Positions 1 through 11,926 of a stretch of DNA of 64,000 nt are shown here, piece after piece. Within the stretch, counting starts at the first letter, position 1. The number at the start of each line of letters is the position of its first letter. Source of the DNA: Perkinsus olseni (Eukaryota; Perkinsozoa; Perkinsida; Perkinsidae); the NCBI GenBank assembly GCA_013115135.1, contig JABANP010000035.1:62001-126000 (forward strand). The letters are read 5' to 3'. Position numbers and translations under genes: made by a program. Under the pieces are notes generated by a model, which ran no database searches, was not told the DNA's origin, and saw only the letters and a list, made by a program, of their open reading frames with translations.

Positions 1-1
1 T

Positions 2-2749
2 ATATCAGCGGTCTCCTACGCTCTCTGGAGTAACCTGTGGCAGGACAACTGGTATTTAGAGCGTCCGGAAGAAACCATTGGTACGAAGATTCGCGAGGTG
101 ATTGAAGTCTTTGGTCGGCTCGTACTTCAATTCACTCTCTTCGTTCCTATATCTCTGCTGACCACCTTGGAGATCGTGAAGGTTGTCCAAGGCTATATTA
201 TTTCTCGCGATAGAAAGATGGTCTATGGCGATGTGAAGGCGCAAACCAATTCTGCTGGCACGGCCGATGATCTGGGGTGCGTGACTCACGTGTTCTCGGA
301 CAAGACCGGCACTCTCACCGAGAACTGCATGCTCATCAACACGCTTGGTATAATGGGTGACTTAAACCGCCACTTCGGTCCGAACCCACATTCGATGCAG
401 CCGTGTGATACTCATGTGAGCCAGAAATTCCCCACGCGAGGTATCAAGGCAGTATCGACTGGGAAGGATGAGGCCAACCTTCGGCGGTCGTTGCTTGTTC
501 TGGGGCTCTGTCATTCTGTACTCCGACAGCAGCGGGATGAGAGCGACTCGGACGATGGGGCACATCAGGGGACCCCGGTGGCGGGTAAATTGAATTACGC
601 CTCCTCGGTTGATACTACTGGTGGCTCTTCAAGCAGCTGTGCAGTGGAAGATCCCAAGTCTACGGATGATAGCGAGGATCTCTATGATGCATCTTCGCCG
701 GATGAGATGGCATTGGTGGCTGGAGCACGCGAACTCGGTTTCGAGTTTTGGGGAAGACCGAGCGCCCACAACATTGTCATGAAGTTCACCAACGACTGGG
801 CTAGGAACTTAATTGGTCATGACGGTGGTGTTTCGGATGACACCGACTTTATAAACTATGAGGTTCTGGAAGTGCTCGAATTCGACAACGTACGCAAGCG
901 CATGAGTGTCATGGTGCGCAGTCCCACTACGGGGAAAGTTATGCTCCTTGTGAAAGGGGCCGACTCTACAATGCTGGAGGTCGCCACGCCTGAGACAGAT
1001 TCGAATGGTCTGACTACCTACTTGCTCGGCCTTGCCACTCAGGGCCTTCGAACTCTGGTTTTAGGTGTTCGTGACCTGAGCGGTTTCCCACTCGACAGCT
1101 GGCGTGAACGCTACGGTAAGGCTCGCGCAGCTGGAGATACCGATGCCCTCAGCGAGCTGATATCGGAAGCCGAGATGGGAATTACTATCGTTGGCGCCAC
1201 CGGCATCGAGGATAAGCTCCAGGATCACGTGCCCGAAACAATCTCCGAGATTCGGGCTGCTGGTGTGAGTATGTGGATCCTGACCGGCGATAAGGTGGAG
1301 ACGGCCATCAACATCGGGAGGTCCAGCAACTTGATCTCTCCTAATGGGGAGAACTTCGTCATCCAGGATCCTGATATGAATGAGAAGGATATCTTGGAAA
1401 AGCTCCAGGACATTTCTGACAGGGGCGCCGAGCCAAGAACTGTATCGCTGACTATATTGGGCGACTGCTTGGCAACAATCCTGAAGAGTGACGATCTCCG
1501 CGAGCAGTTCTTTTCTGTCGGTTTGACCAAGTGCGGCACGGTTATCGCTTGTCGTGTCTCCCCGGCTCAGAAGGCAGACGTTGTGGCGTGGGCACAGAAG
1601 TACCACAGCAGTGGTACCATGCTGGCAATTGGTGATGGTGCCAACGATGTGGGAATGATTGTTACTGCCGACGTCGGTGTCGGAGTTGCCGGTCGGGAGG
1701 GAGCCCAAGCAGTGAGAGCAGCAGATTTCGCAATACCGAGGTTTTGCCACTTGCAAAGGCTACTCTTCGTTCACGGTCGCGAGACTATAAGAAAAAACAC
1801 GCTTTTTATATACTACACTGTGTTCAAGAACGTCGCCTTTGGTATTCTGGCTATGCTGTTCGGGCCGTTCTGCATGTTCTCCGGTTCTATCATCTACGAT
1901 CCTTTCCTCAAGGCGTGGTACAACACGTTCTTTACTCTGCTTCCTGTCATGGCATACGCCATCTTTGACCGAGACCTGCCTTATAATATCCTCGCTAGGT
2001 GCTCCTTCCTGTACAAGTGGCCTCGGCCCTTGTTCTCGAAGCGAGTCCTGGCAATCTGGTTTTGGCACGCCTTCTACGTTGGTGGTGCCTGTTTGATAGT
2101 GTCTACTTGCTTTTCTAGTGTATTCATCAGGAATCGCCGTGGTATGGTCGTTACCACGCTTCCCGAGCTATCGGTACTCATAATGGTGGTCCTTATTCCT
2201 CTGATGAATCTCATGATTTATCGTTGGGTCAACTCATTTCATTGGTTCACAACTCACTTTTTGTATAATATTTGTACCGTTCTATTCGTCGCGGCTCTGT
2301 TCATCCTCTATCGCTTCTTCCTCTGGGACATCCTCTTCAATCCCATGGGTGTTGCCATATGCCTAATGGGCTGGGCGACAGCTGTTCTACCGCTCATATT
2401 CTACCATACCTATATGTCGCTCTTCAAGCCTGACAACGCTCGGATTGTCAAGGAAAGGCTCCACATGGGTGTGCATGATCTGGTCATCGGTAAGGGTGGT
2501 CCGGAGGTCGGCGGTGCTGCTGAGGTCTTGGTGCCTAATCTCACCGCTATTGAGCACACGACCACGCTGGCGTCGAGTGAAGTTGCCCATGAGGCGGCTC
2601 CGAGGTCTATGCGGGATCGTGTGAACTCTACTGGTTATGCCTTCAGTGAGTCGGAGAACCAAGATAGAATCGGATTATACGCCCATAGTAAAGTGCTACA
2701 GCCACTCTCTTCGAAGCTCGGCATCTTGAGGGAGAAGTCCCCTTGGTAG
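2..2749 (+). CDS. P4-type ATPase (phospholipid flippase), 3' part
   Basis: The reading frame is open from base 2 with no start, so the 5' part lies outside the window; about 915 residues remain, without introns. The first visible segment carries the PISL motif of membrane helix 4 (PISLLTTLEIVK), then the phosphorylation motif DKTGTLTEN (Asp codon at 299), the nucleotide-binding signature YDASSPDEMAL, TGDK (near 1283) and the hinge GDGANDVGMI (near 1631), followed by about six C-terminal hydrophobic helices. PISL and DKTGTLTEN together mark the P4 class, which flips aminophospholipids from the outer to the inner leaflet of plasma or Golgi membranes, usually with a CDC50 subunit (none seen here). 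The C-terminal tail after the last helix is hydrophilic and about 90 residues long. The stop is TAG at 2747. Family assignment is firm; substrate is not known. Confidence 0.93.
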   Translation: MSAVSYALWSNLWQDNWYLERPEETIGTKIREVIEVFGRLVLQFTLFVPISLLTTLEIVKVVQGYIISRDRKMVYGDVKAQTNSAGTADDLGCVTHVFSDKTGTLTENCMLINTLGIMGDLNRHFGPNPHSMQPCDTHVSQKFPTRGIKAVSTGKDEANLRRSLLVLGLCHSVLRQQRDESDSDDGAHQGTPVAGKLNYASSVDTTGGSSSSCAVEDPKSTDDSEDLYDASSPDEMALVAGARELGFEFWGRPSAHNIVMKFTNDWARNLIGHDGGVSDDTDFINYEVLEVLEFDNVRKRMSVMVRSPTTGKVMLLVKGADSTMLEVATPETDSNGLTTYLLGLATQGLRTLVLGVRDLSGFPLDSWRERYGKARAAGDTDALSELISEAEMGITIVGATGIEDKLQDHVPETISEIRAAGVSMWILTGDKVETAINIGRSSNLISPNGENFVIQDPDMNEKDILEKLQDISDRGAEPRTVSLTILGDCLATILKSDDLREQFFSVGLTKCGTVIACRVSPAQKADVVAWAQKYHSSGTMLAIGDGANDVGMIVTADVGVGVAGREGAQAVRAADFAIPRFCHLQRLLFVHGRETIRKNTLFIYYTVFKNVAFGILAMLFGPFCMFSGSIIYDPFLKAWYNTFFTLLPVMAYAIFDRDLPYNILARCSFLYKWPRPLFSKRVLAIWFWHAFYVGGACLIVSTCFSSVFIRNRRGMVVTTLPELSVLIMVVLIPLMNLMIYRWVNSFHWFTTHFLYNICTVLFVAALFILYRFFLWDILFNPMGVAICLMGWATAVLPLIFYHTYMSLFKPDNARIVKERLHMGVHDLVIGKGGPEVGGAAEVLVPNLTAIEHTTTLASSEVAHEAAPRSMRDRVNSTGYAFSESENQDRIGLYAHSKVLQPLSSKLGILREKSPW

Positions 2750-3993
2750 GCGAGCCACGATGGCTTCGGTCGTTCGCTTGCAGCCTTTCGTTGTGCCCGC
2801 TGAGGGACAGAGGGGTCTACTTCTTTCCGTCTAGCTGCTGCGATACCGCAGTGTATAATTGAGATGCGGTTCTGCTGCTCTGTTCTCATAATCGATTGAA
2901 TGCAGCGATAGTAGCTCAGATTGGCTGTAAGTGTATACCGGCCTTGAAGAGATGTGTGATTTATAGTTAAAGTCGCAGTCGTGCTTAGATGTAGTACTTT
3001 AGAGCAACTCCTCTCCGTGTGAAAGAGTTGCTGGCCGGTTTGATGGCCCGTGCGACCATGCACGGGTCCGGTGTTGTGTGTTTGAACTGATGTCGATTCA
3101 CAGTATCATGATTGATGTATTCATTAGCAGTCTGTAAACCTGTTGTCATCAGTGCTGCATATCTCTGTCATATTTGTATCTTTGGTTCCGCTCAGAGCCA
3201 CATTTTCCTCTATTTTATTTGGGTTTGTGGCTGTCGTACAAGGCTATACTTCGCGATAGTTGATGAGTGGTCGTGGGCTGCAGCAGCGGCACCAAGGCCG
3301 CTATGCTTGTATTACATTATTACCGCCAATGACTTGTGTTGTAAAGTTTATTCATGCGGGGTGGACGAGCTGTTTGAGACATATGGAGGCTGTTCGCATC
3401 TCGACCTCAACACATGCGAGCATTGAAGGGAGATATCTGCGCTGACGCCGAGGTTCGCGACAGGTATTAGGGAAGGTAGCTTTTGCCTCGGCAGGACTGC
3501 TTGTTATGCTCGTCATCGTTTGCGATGTCGAGCGTACATAGTCGGCATGTATTTGGCGGATTCTGCTACTAGAGAGTAGGGGAGTCTTACTGCTAGCTCC
3601 GAGTCCAGAGGTTATTTCCCTCTGAATCTGCAGATGCTTTAACACACGTGCAGCGTTACCGGAAGTGAGCTGTATTTCTCCGGCACTGTGTTCCGTAAGC
3701 CAGGCTGGCTTTCAGGCCGTTCGCCCACCGTGGGAAGTTTCTATTCGAAACTTGGGACAGCCAATTCAAATCAGAGTTGCGGGAGAACTTCTCTGGCTGC
3801 CAATTTCTGTGATTCTGACGGACTCTCTTAATACAGTCTGATGTGATCATTCGATGAGCTTACCGCGCTCATTAGGGCTGCGCAACTTCCTTGGCCCAAC
3901 CCGTTGTATTGTGCGCCTTCTGATGGTCTTCTCATCGTAGTAAGCTCTCAATTCCTCATCGCTCAGCAAGTTTGCCTATTTTCTCGTTATCGT
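2750..3993. other. Intergenic region between flippase and xanthine dehydrogenase
   Basis: About 1.2 kb with only short overlapping open frames on both strands and no recognisable protein. It should hold the flippase 3' UTR and the promoter of the next gene. I see no repeat or RNA gene in it. Confidence 0.5.
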
Positions 3994-6900
3994 ATGAAAC
4001 CAGCGGCTCATCACACTAGGGATCGTCGCACAAAGAAACTCCTCAGAGACTATGAAGACCAGGCCATAAGAGGCCTCCGCTTCACCGTCAATGGCACGTA
4101 AGCTGGCACGCGCTCCCGCTCATTCTGAAGGGGGGCGTCGCATGTCCTCTTATCCCTACGAGGATGGTCCGCCCTATATTGTTCAGGCCTGTCCACGTGG
4201 AAAACATCGACCCAGAATGCACCTTGCTGGAGTGGCTTAGGGCGTCTGGACTGTGTGGTACCAAATTGGTGTGTGGAGAAGGTGGATGTGGTGCGTGTAC
4301 GGTGTCTGTATATACTACTGACATCGTAACTGGCAAGGTGGGGGGGGAGTTCGCGAATTCTAGGATCATCCATGTTGCCGCAACTTTCAGGCCGTGCACC
4401 GGTCAATAAACTCGTGTTTGGTGTCCGTCTGCGACGTCGCCGGTTGTGAAGTAACGACGATAGAGGGTGTCAAGGTCAACGTGGGGGATCCCGAAGAGGC
4501 TGCGACGTTGTTTCGATTCTTAGGGTGACAGCTGCGAAGGCGAATGCGACAACGATGAGAATCGTTCGGAGACCGGCGGCTGCAAGTCGAACAAGCACGG
4601 TAGATGGAGCGGAAACGCCGGCTTCGGCGACACTGCATACGGTCTGTCGGATGGATGAGCGTGTATGTATGCCTCAGGGCCTGCGAACACTATGCTGCAT
4701 CCAATCCAAAAAAGCTTTGCTGAGGCGCATGGCTCCCAGTGTGGTTACTGCACCCCCGGGATGGTGATGAGCGTGTACGCCAAGTGGGCGGACGGGAAAA
4801 GACAGGTAAGATTGGCAGTAGTCAAGGGCGCTGCCTGACATCTTAGCCCCGCAGCTCGAAGCCTGTCAGATTCGCGATATCGAAGATGCGCTCGATGGGA
4901 ACCTCTGCCGTTGCACCGGCTATCGGCCCATCTTGCAGGGCATGTACAACCTAGCCGAAACTTCACAAGAAAACGGAGGAGATTCCATTGAGGTAGGCTG
5001 GAGGCGCGATCTCATACGACTTCAGTTGCGCTTCTGTCGTTGTTTTCGACTGTTCGACGGTTTTTCAGAGTCTGGAATCTTGCAGCGACAACTCATTTTT
5101 GAGTAGAACCTCTCTGACGACGGCGGATCACACACCTTCATCCAAGGCGCACTTGAAGGATTCTGCCGACGAGAAGCCCCTTCCTGGGAATCCTGACCGC
5201 CCGCTGTTCTTGCGCGGCCAGCACGTCGGGCACTCGTGTGACTATTATCGGCCCACTTCTCTTCACGAGCTCCTTACCATAATGACATACGTTGGAAACT
5301 ACAGGTAAGTTAAAAGGCCACGAACGCTCGATCGATTCGTCGCTCGCCTGTTTGCACACTACCTCATCTGGAGTCCCGCTGCTCAGGCTCGCTGGGGGCC
5401 ACTCTGAGCGGAGAATCGATAAGTTCTTCCGAGACGACCACGCCTACCCTATGGCATTGATATCAACTGCCAGAGTGAGAGGTTACGGCACAACACGCTC
5501 GGTGACGTTCAAGGTCGTAGGTGAAGGGCGCTATGAACTCGGTGAAGTTCGATCTCGATGGCAACCACGCTACTATCGGGTCTGCCGTCCCGCTCACCAC
5601 TTTGAAGGAGCTTATCGAACAGGCGGACTACTGCGGATCGGATGTGTACTCCTCACTATGTCCCTCATCTCGCTGTCTCGCTACAGAGCATCTCTGTCCT
5701 TGCCCCTTCAGACTCCGAGGAGTAGTCGCCATGCTCCGCCTCTTCGCCTCCGAGCACATCCGTAACGTCGCCACGCTAGGCGGTAATATCGCCACAGCCA
5801 GCCCGATCTCTGGTGAGCTCCGATCATTGAAGCAGCCGCTTGAGTTTTGTTGTCAGATCTGAACGTCATCTGGCTAGCCGCAGGAGCCTCCTTCCAAATA
5901 GCGAGACTAGAGTCGGGACAAATTGAATACCGGGACGTAGGGCCTCTCCACTCGGAAGAGGCATCGTGGATTTTTCTATCAGGTCCCCGTGGACGAGTTT
6001 TTCATATCTTATCGCAAAGTTGACCTGCATGACAAAGAAGTTTTAGTGAGCGTCACCGTGCCGCTCCGCTACGACAGGTTGGGTGAAGGGTTGGTGCTAT
6101 CAGTCGTACAGAATGGATTTGGGCTCAGTTTTCGAGTGTTCAAGCAGTCACGGCGTCGCCAGGATGACCTCGCCATCGTGAATGCCGCTATTGCTGTACA
6201 CACGGCAGCGAATGGTGTGATCACTGAGGCCCGCGTAGCCCTTGGCGGGATGGCTCCTACTACCGTAAGCTCGTCAAGATCATTCCCGAAGGGAAAAGCG
6301 GATCTGGATTCAGGTTCGTGGGTTCCGGACCGAGGAATCACTGGTTGGACACCGTGTTGGCTGTCTCGAAACGACACCGAGGGTCATGGAGGCGGTAAAG
6401 GCTGAATTTTCATTGGCTCCCGGAACACCTGGAGGTAAGCGTTAATACCGATCTCGAGCCTGGCTACGAATGCCGTGTTCCTCCTGTTAGGCATGACCAA
6501 GTATCGTGTAGCCTTGGCTCGCTCGGTGCTGTACAAGTTCTGCATGGGCCTCGATGCAGGCGCCACTGAGTACGCGATCCGGGGTCTTCGCTTCGCTCCA
6601 ATCTGAGATCTAGGTATGGTTTTACACCGGTCCACAAGCGTGGATTCCAGTACTATACTCCCTTGGGAGACCCCTTGGACCCTGTGGGCAAACCTGTGAA
6701 GCACCTGGCCGCGGATAAGCAGGTATCTTATGCTTGGTCTTGGTCTGCTCCTCGACCTCTTCACGGCGGCGGCATGACCGCCCGGTTGTTATCCCAGGTC
6801 CGTGGATGCGCTGACTATTTCGACGACATTGCATGCAGCCGCAATGAGCTCTACGTCGACTTCGTTCTCTCTACGCAGTCCACTGGCTCTGTCGTCTCCA

Positions 6901-9900
6901 TGGATTTCTCCAGATGCCGCGATATCGAGGGATTTGTTGGTGAGGTAATGAGCAATCAATCTTAGTTCCTCGGTTGGATCCCCGCGTTCCCAAATTCACA
7001 GGTCACTCACGAGGATTGCCACGGTGCTCGCTCACTGGGTGCGATCGTCCATGACGAACCTGTCTTCGCTGTCGCTGATGCGGGTTTCGATGTATCGCAT
7101 TGCGGCCAGGTAAGGCGCCTGCCGCGTGTGAAGAACGCCCCGGGGAATCCCCTCGTGGTCAGATCTTGGCGCTAGTCGTAGCGACCAGCCGATACGCTGC
7201 ACGAGTAGCCGCCAGAGCTGTCGAGGTACCGAATGCTCGCTCGTCTCTAGGCCGTCAGAGATCGCGGATGCTACATGCTGACCTATCCCGTCGCGATCAG
7301 GTGACCTACTCGGAGAACCGTCCACAACCGATAATCAGCATAGAAGATGCCATTCGAGAACAAAGCTTCCATGAACTCAATTTCGCGGGTATGGCATTAC
7401 TGATCGCCCCCTCAATGGCCCAGCGGTTCCCTAATGTTTATACCTCGCGATTCAGGTGGAGGCGACAAGGCATGCATCCACAAAGTGCTTGACCTGCATA
7501 TGGGTTCAAACATCGAGGAGGTTATCGCATTCTGCCGTTCACGACCTGACGAGTACGCCGTTGTCAGTGGCCGCTTCAAAATGGCCGGTCAGGAACACTT
7601 TTACTTTGAGACCCAAGTGAGCCTCCTCGGCAGTATCATCAGACTCGTGTCCATTCCGGTATTTTCAAGGGCGCCCGCGCAGTCCCTGCTGATGGAGGGA
7701 CCGAGGTTGAAGTTTTCTCCTCTACGCAGCATCCGCATGAGACACAAATGTTCATCGCTGAAGTTTTGGGCATACCCTTCAATAGGGTTGTCGTTCGGAC
7801 TAAGAGAATTGGTAGAAATGCCAGGAACCTCGCAGCCTTTAGGGTGTTGACTCGCAGGTGGTGGCTTCGGCGGGAAAGAGTCTCGCGCGTGCATTCTTGC
7901 TCCTTATGCTGCGCTGGCAGCCGTGAAGTTCAATTGTCCAGCCAGGTGACGATAGCCGAGCGCTCCGATCAGTACGCGTAGTAGGGCTCTTCTCATGGCA
8001 GGTTTCAAATGGACCGTGATGTCGACATGGCCAACAGCGGTAAGCGTCATGCATTCCTGGCTGACTACACAGTTGCTGTCCGAAGAAGCGACAAAACGCT
8101 GGTCGCCGCTGACGTCGATTTATACGTGAGATGATCCGACCCCGTTCCTCGTCGAGTCCTTCGCTTGAGGCTCCGAGTCTTCGCAGGCAAATGCTGGTTA
8201 CTCCCACGATTTGTCGGAGCCTGTGCTAAATCGGGGCATGATGCATATGACCAACGCCAACTTCGTGCGCAACGTTCGAGTCACCGGTGAGTGAGGACAC
8301 CAGGTCGTAGGGTTCCTGTCGGCCTCGGTTCATTGGAGGAGCGTCCATATCAGGCCGCTTGGCGAAGACCAATATCGAGAGCAACACGGCCTTCCGAGGC
8401 TTTGGTGGGCCCCAAGGACAAGCAGTTGCCGAAGTAAGGGCCTCAATCCTCAAAACCTTAGTCGTATCATAGGGCTCAGGCGATGTTCGAGCATGCTGCA
8501 TGCGAGCTGGGAATCACACGGGAAGAGCTGGAGGACGCTAACTGGGCGCACGGACCCCATGGTGAGGGGAATCTGACTCACTACAATCACTGTCTCGGAG
8601 ACGAGGTGAGCTGGGACGGCGTCTGGTCGAGCGTTCACCTCTCGAACCTGCCGACACCAGGGCCATTGGCATTCTCGGCAGGTGCCATCGAAGGATATGT
8701 GGACTAAGCTTATGACTGACTCGGAATTCCATAGCCGGCGAACTGAGGTCACTGAGTTCAACAAGCAGAATCAGTATGTGAAGCGGGGAATCGCCGCGGT
8801 CCCCATACGGTAGGACAGGCATCGAGCAGACCCCTAGTCATTGCTATTTCCAGGTACGGCATATCCTTCACTGCTACGCACTTGAACCAAGCGACGGCAC
8901 TAGTCAGTCTACAGAAAGACGGATCCGTACAAGTTTGTCATGTTGGCGTCGAGATGGGACAAGGTCTCAACACCAAAGTGTCTCAAGTGCGTTGTGAGGA
9001 TCACCGTACCTGCTGATGCATGCTTGCGCAGGTTGTTGCGAGCGAACTGGGCATCCCCGTGGAGGCGGTACATATCGCTGAAGCTAATACCAGCAGGGCC
9101 CCGAATGGCGTGCCTACTGCTGCCTCCAGCGGGACTGACCTAAACGCGAATGCTGCGGTTGATGCTTGCAGGCAACTCAAGGACGCCATCAGGGTGAGCG
9201 CACCGAGCATTGAGCTGCATGAAACATGCAGTCTGCAAACTCAGAACTATGTCGATCCATCCATTATCAACCCCCAGAAGAGACTAGCCAGCGCAGCCAC
9301 CAAAGCATGGTAAGGCCATCATCCATCTAGTTCCCTCCGCATCCACTTTTCTCATCGCGCCGTCTGACCCCGGGCTTGGAGCCGTTGTTGACCAGGTTCG
9401 ATCGTAGATGCCTCAGCGCCGTTGGGTTCTACAGGACTCCAGAGATCACAGGAGCCGACTGGTCCAAGAAGGAGGTGAGTTTGACGCTCAGCTATGAGTC
9501 CACCAGAGCGAGTACTCATCGCAACCCCCGTACAGGTCAACACTTTCAACTCGGTTCCGTTTTACTATTACACTTACGGAGCCGCAGCTTCGGAGGTCGA
9601 GGTGGATTTGCTCACCGGAGAGGCCCGAGTGGTACGTGTTCTCCCCCCTGACATCCGCCTGTGAGCGGTACCTTGTGTCAGTTACGCGTTGACATAGTCC
9701 ATGACGTTGGGAAGTCCATTAATCCCGCCATCGACATTGGGCAGATAGAGGGTGCGTTCATGCAGGGGTACGGCCTCTTCTGCATGGAGGAACCGGTCTA
9801 CGATCATCAGGGCCGCTTGCTCACTCGCGTGAGTTCACTAGCCGCAGGTCTGACTCCCTGAACATGCGATCTGTAGGGGCCTGGATCGTACAAGATTCCT

Positions 9901-10273
9901 TCATTCGATGACATACCTTGCGACTTCCGCGTGGCCCTGTACGATAGGACTAGCGGGCCTTCTGTCCGCGCTAGCAAAGCGGTTGGAGAGCCACCACTCT
10001 TCGGAGCTGCATGCGTGAGTCGGAAGCTGCGTTGCATGCCTCCACCTCGTGCCATCAGTGTTGGTTGGCATCCTGTGCACCCTTGTGTTGTTGTAGGTAT
10101 ACTACGCCATCAAGGAAGCGATTTACGCTTCCCGAGGAAATCGAAAACATTTTGAACTAGTTAGCCCGGCGACCCCCGAGCGCATTCGTTTGGCTATATC
10201 CATCCCCGAAACTGGGGATGACTGCCGAAGTAACGATGAACCGATCGAGGACAAGTGGCACGCCTTCGCCTGA
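3994..10273 (+). CDS. XDH: Xanthine dehydrogenase/oxidase (molybdenum hydroxylase), about 35 exons
   Basis: This enzyme oxidises hypoxanthine to xanthine and urate in purine breakdown. Exons read by hand: 3994-4097, 4187-4337, 4391-4466, 4678-4805, 4855-4992, 5069-5304, 5387-5474, 5521-5643, 5712-5812, 5857-5936, 5983-6077, 6129-6264, 6314-6434, 6491-6569, 6614-6722, 6798-6944, 7002-7109, 7163-7225, 7301-7388, 7456-7616, 7670-7811, 7858-7945, 8001-8125, 8187-8286, 8354-8433, 8480-8605, 8682-8809, 8854-8986, 9032-9193, 9245-9309, 9396-9474, 9536-9632, 9682-9828, 9877-10014, 10097-10273. Domain order is complete: [2Fe-2S] (CGEGGCGAC), second [2Fe-2S] ([15 protein letters not shown]), FAD domain ([22 protein letters not shown]), then the Mo-pterin domain (GGQEHFY-like [39 protein letters not shown]) with the catalytic Glu in [12 protein letters not shown]. 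It ends [10 protein letters not shown] plus a tail. All splice sites are GT-AG and no frameshift is needed. The first ATG (3994) is the least certain point. Dehydrogenase versus oxidase form cannot be told. Confidence 0.93.
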
Positions 10274-10673
10274 GAGTGTCAAACCCCTCTACAAGTGCCA
10301 ATTTCTCGGAATATGTTCCAGTATTCTTCAACCTGGGAACATAACGAGTTTCCCCGTGGCACTCGGAGAGGGCCATCCTTTTGTACTGCTTTACAGTGTA
10401 CTATATACGCCCGCGCAGACGTGGGCATATACAGGTAGAATTTTTTATTCGACTTTGTTGACGACCTGCGGAATGATCGTGGGTACCTACTGTTAGAATT
10501 TATTATTTGACTTTTTCAACGACCCCATACAGATGCTTCTGTGTCCCGCACCATTCTCGATGCTTTTACAATGTACTGTGCTGGGCTGTTGAGTTCGACG
10601 ATAGTTGCGAAGATATAGATGCTATCTCGATATCGTCATTCGAGGGGAATTATTCCTTAGCCTGTAGCTGCGA
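10274..10673. other. Intergenic region with an imperfect direct repeat
   Basis: AT-rich stretch just downstream of the xanthine dehydrogenase stop. It contains two related segments of about 31 bp (10435-10465 and 10493-10523) but no recognisable gene. Confidence 0.5.
10433..10525. repeat. Imperfect direct repeat pair, 58-bp period
   Basis: Both copies begin TAGAATTT and end ACGACC; by eye about 26 of 31 positions agree. The copies are 58 bp apart. No open frame or terminal inverted repeat accompanies them, so this is probably a local tandem duplication. Confidence 0.55.
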
Positions 10674-11926
10674 ATGTCAGCGAAGTTGCCGGAAGAGGTA
10701 CCGCTAAGGTCATCGGCAAGGCTGCATGGCGTCAAGCTTAGCCAGGCAGTGTTCGACGATGAGTCTCTGAGAAGTGAGCCAAGATTTTGAGAGAGCGACT
10801 TAAAAGGTTCTTTCCGCGTTGAGGTACTCCGAGAAAATTCCGGAAGCCAACTAAGAGCGCTGGGAGCGCCGCACCTCCGAAACGGCCTCCGGAACTGGCT
10901 GGACTCGGAAGAACCTGACTCGGGCGCGCATAAGCGGGGCCGCTCGAGTAGAAAAGCGCGTCCGACGACGCCTAGTAGCACTAAGTCCTCGAGGCCTAAA
11001 GCTAGAGCGAAGGCGAAGAAAGGGCCAGCCCGGCAGAAAGTGGACCCAGTAGATGCTACCAACAGTCCCAGTCCTTCAGCAGCAGCCGCAGTAGGCCGGG
11101 GCTCTGAAGCAACAGTGACGGAGCCTTTGCGACCTTCAAAAGAGAGAAAAAGGAAGAGTGTAATGTGTTTAGAACCGCCGCAGTTCTATTTGCATCTTCA
11201 GGCCAACGCTAAGAGAGTGAGAAAGACGATATCGAAGGATCCTGAAGTAGTATCGGACGCGCTGCCCCGTCGTGAACATCTGACCAGGTTCACTCAAGTG
11301 GCTCGAAGGCTCGCGGGGTACGCCTTATCGTAGAGGGCGGAAAACAGGGAACGGGCGATACCCCTGTGGATTGGTCTGAGAAAGTAGGACTGTCCGAGAT
11401 TTGTCGCTCGTGGGAAGCGGCATCCGGGGAATATGAGAATTTGAAATGCATTGTCGGCGCCGACTTTGTTTGGAAAACTTCTAGTTGGCGTCGGATGTAT
11501 AGCAGAGCTCGCGGTTTTCTGCTACATCCTCTTGCACTCATCTCTTGTCTCTTTCTCAGACGCCCGACGCTCGCGGCACAGCGCATTCGGTCGATCGAGA
11601 AACCTCCCTACAGTGAGGCGCCGACCTTCGCTCGCTTCACGAGATCGGCTCTTCAGGGACGACAAGCGGCCGACGTGGTTACCCAAGCGTTACCGACGGA
11701 AGTTCATCCTTCCTTCGAGGCGGTTCGGGTGAGTCTTATCGACTCCAGCTCTCCTCTGCCATCGTTAAGGTTCCTCAGAACGAGAAGGCCGGCCGAGGCT
11801 CGCAGAGGTGGACAAGGCGTTCTAGGGCGAGCCGTCCCTATGGGGCTCATGGCAGCAGGGGTCGTGTCTGGCATGATCATCGCGTACTTTTATCCGGCCT
11901 TCCGAGAGCTGCCACACCGCTTGTGA
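10674..11926 (+). CDS. Unrecognised protein with basic N-terminal region and one C-terminal membrane helix
   Basis: I do not recognise this gene. Coding is supported by three introns that restore one frame: 11298-11347, 11490-11559 and 11729-11776, all GT-AG. The predicted protein has a Lys/Arg/Ser-rich low-complexity stretch (10930-11040, RSSRKARPTTPSSTKSS), a short conserved-looking middle (DWSEKVGLSEICRSWE), an Arg-rich block (LPKRYRRKFILPSRRFG) and one hydrophobic helix near the C terminus (GLMAAGVVSGMIIAYFYPAF), ending at TGA 11924-11926. This could be a nuclear-envelope or ER tail-anchored protein, but that is only shape. The 5' end is unsure: an ATG at 10674 opens in the same frame but meets a TGA at 10788, so either there is a small intron there or the true start is elsewhere. 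Confidence 0.45.

Noticed and set aside
1061..1756. 231-codon open frame on the minus strand
   Set aside because: Antisense to the flippase nucleotide-binding and hinge regions; a shadow frame.
4525..4767. Separate small Arg/Thr-rich protein
   Set aside because: The frame lies over a 211-bp intron and the following exon of xanthine dehydrogenase in the wrong frame.
6078..6128. Continuous exon through the FAD domain
   Set aside because: The open frame continues, but the residues 6078-6128 would insert 17 unrelated residues exactly between conserved blocks, and ideal GT and CAG signals flank it.
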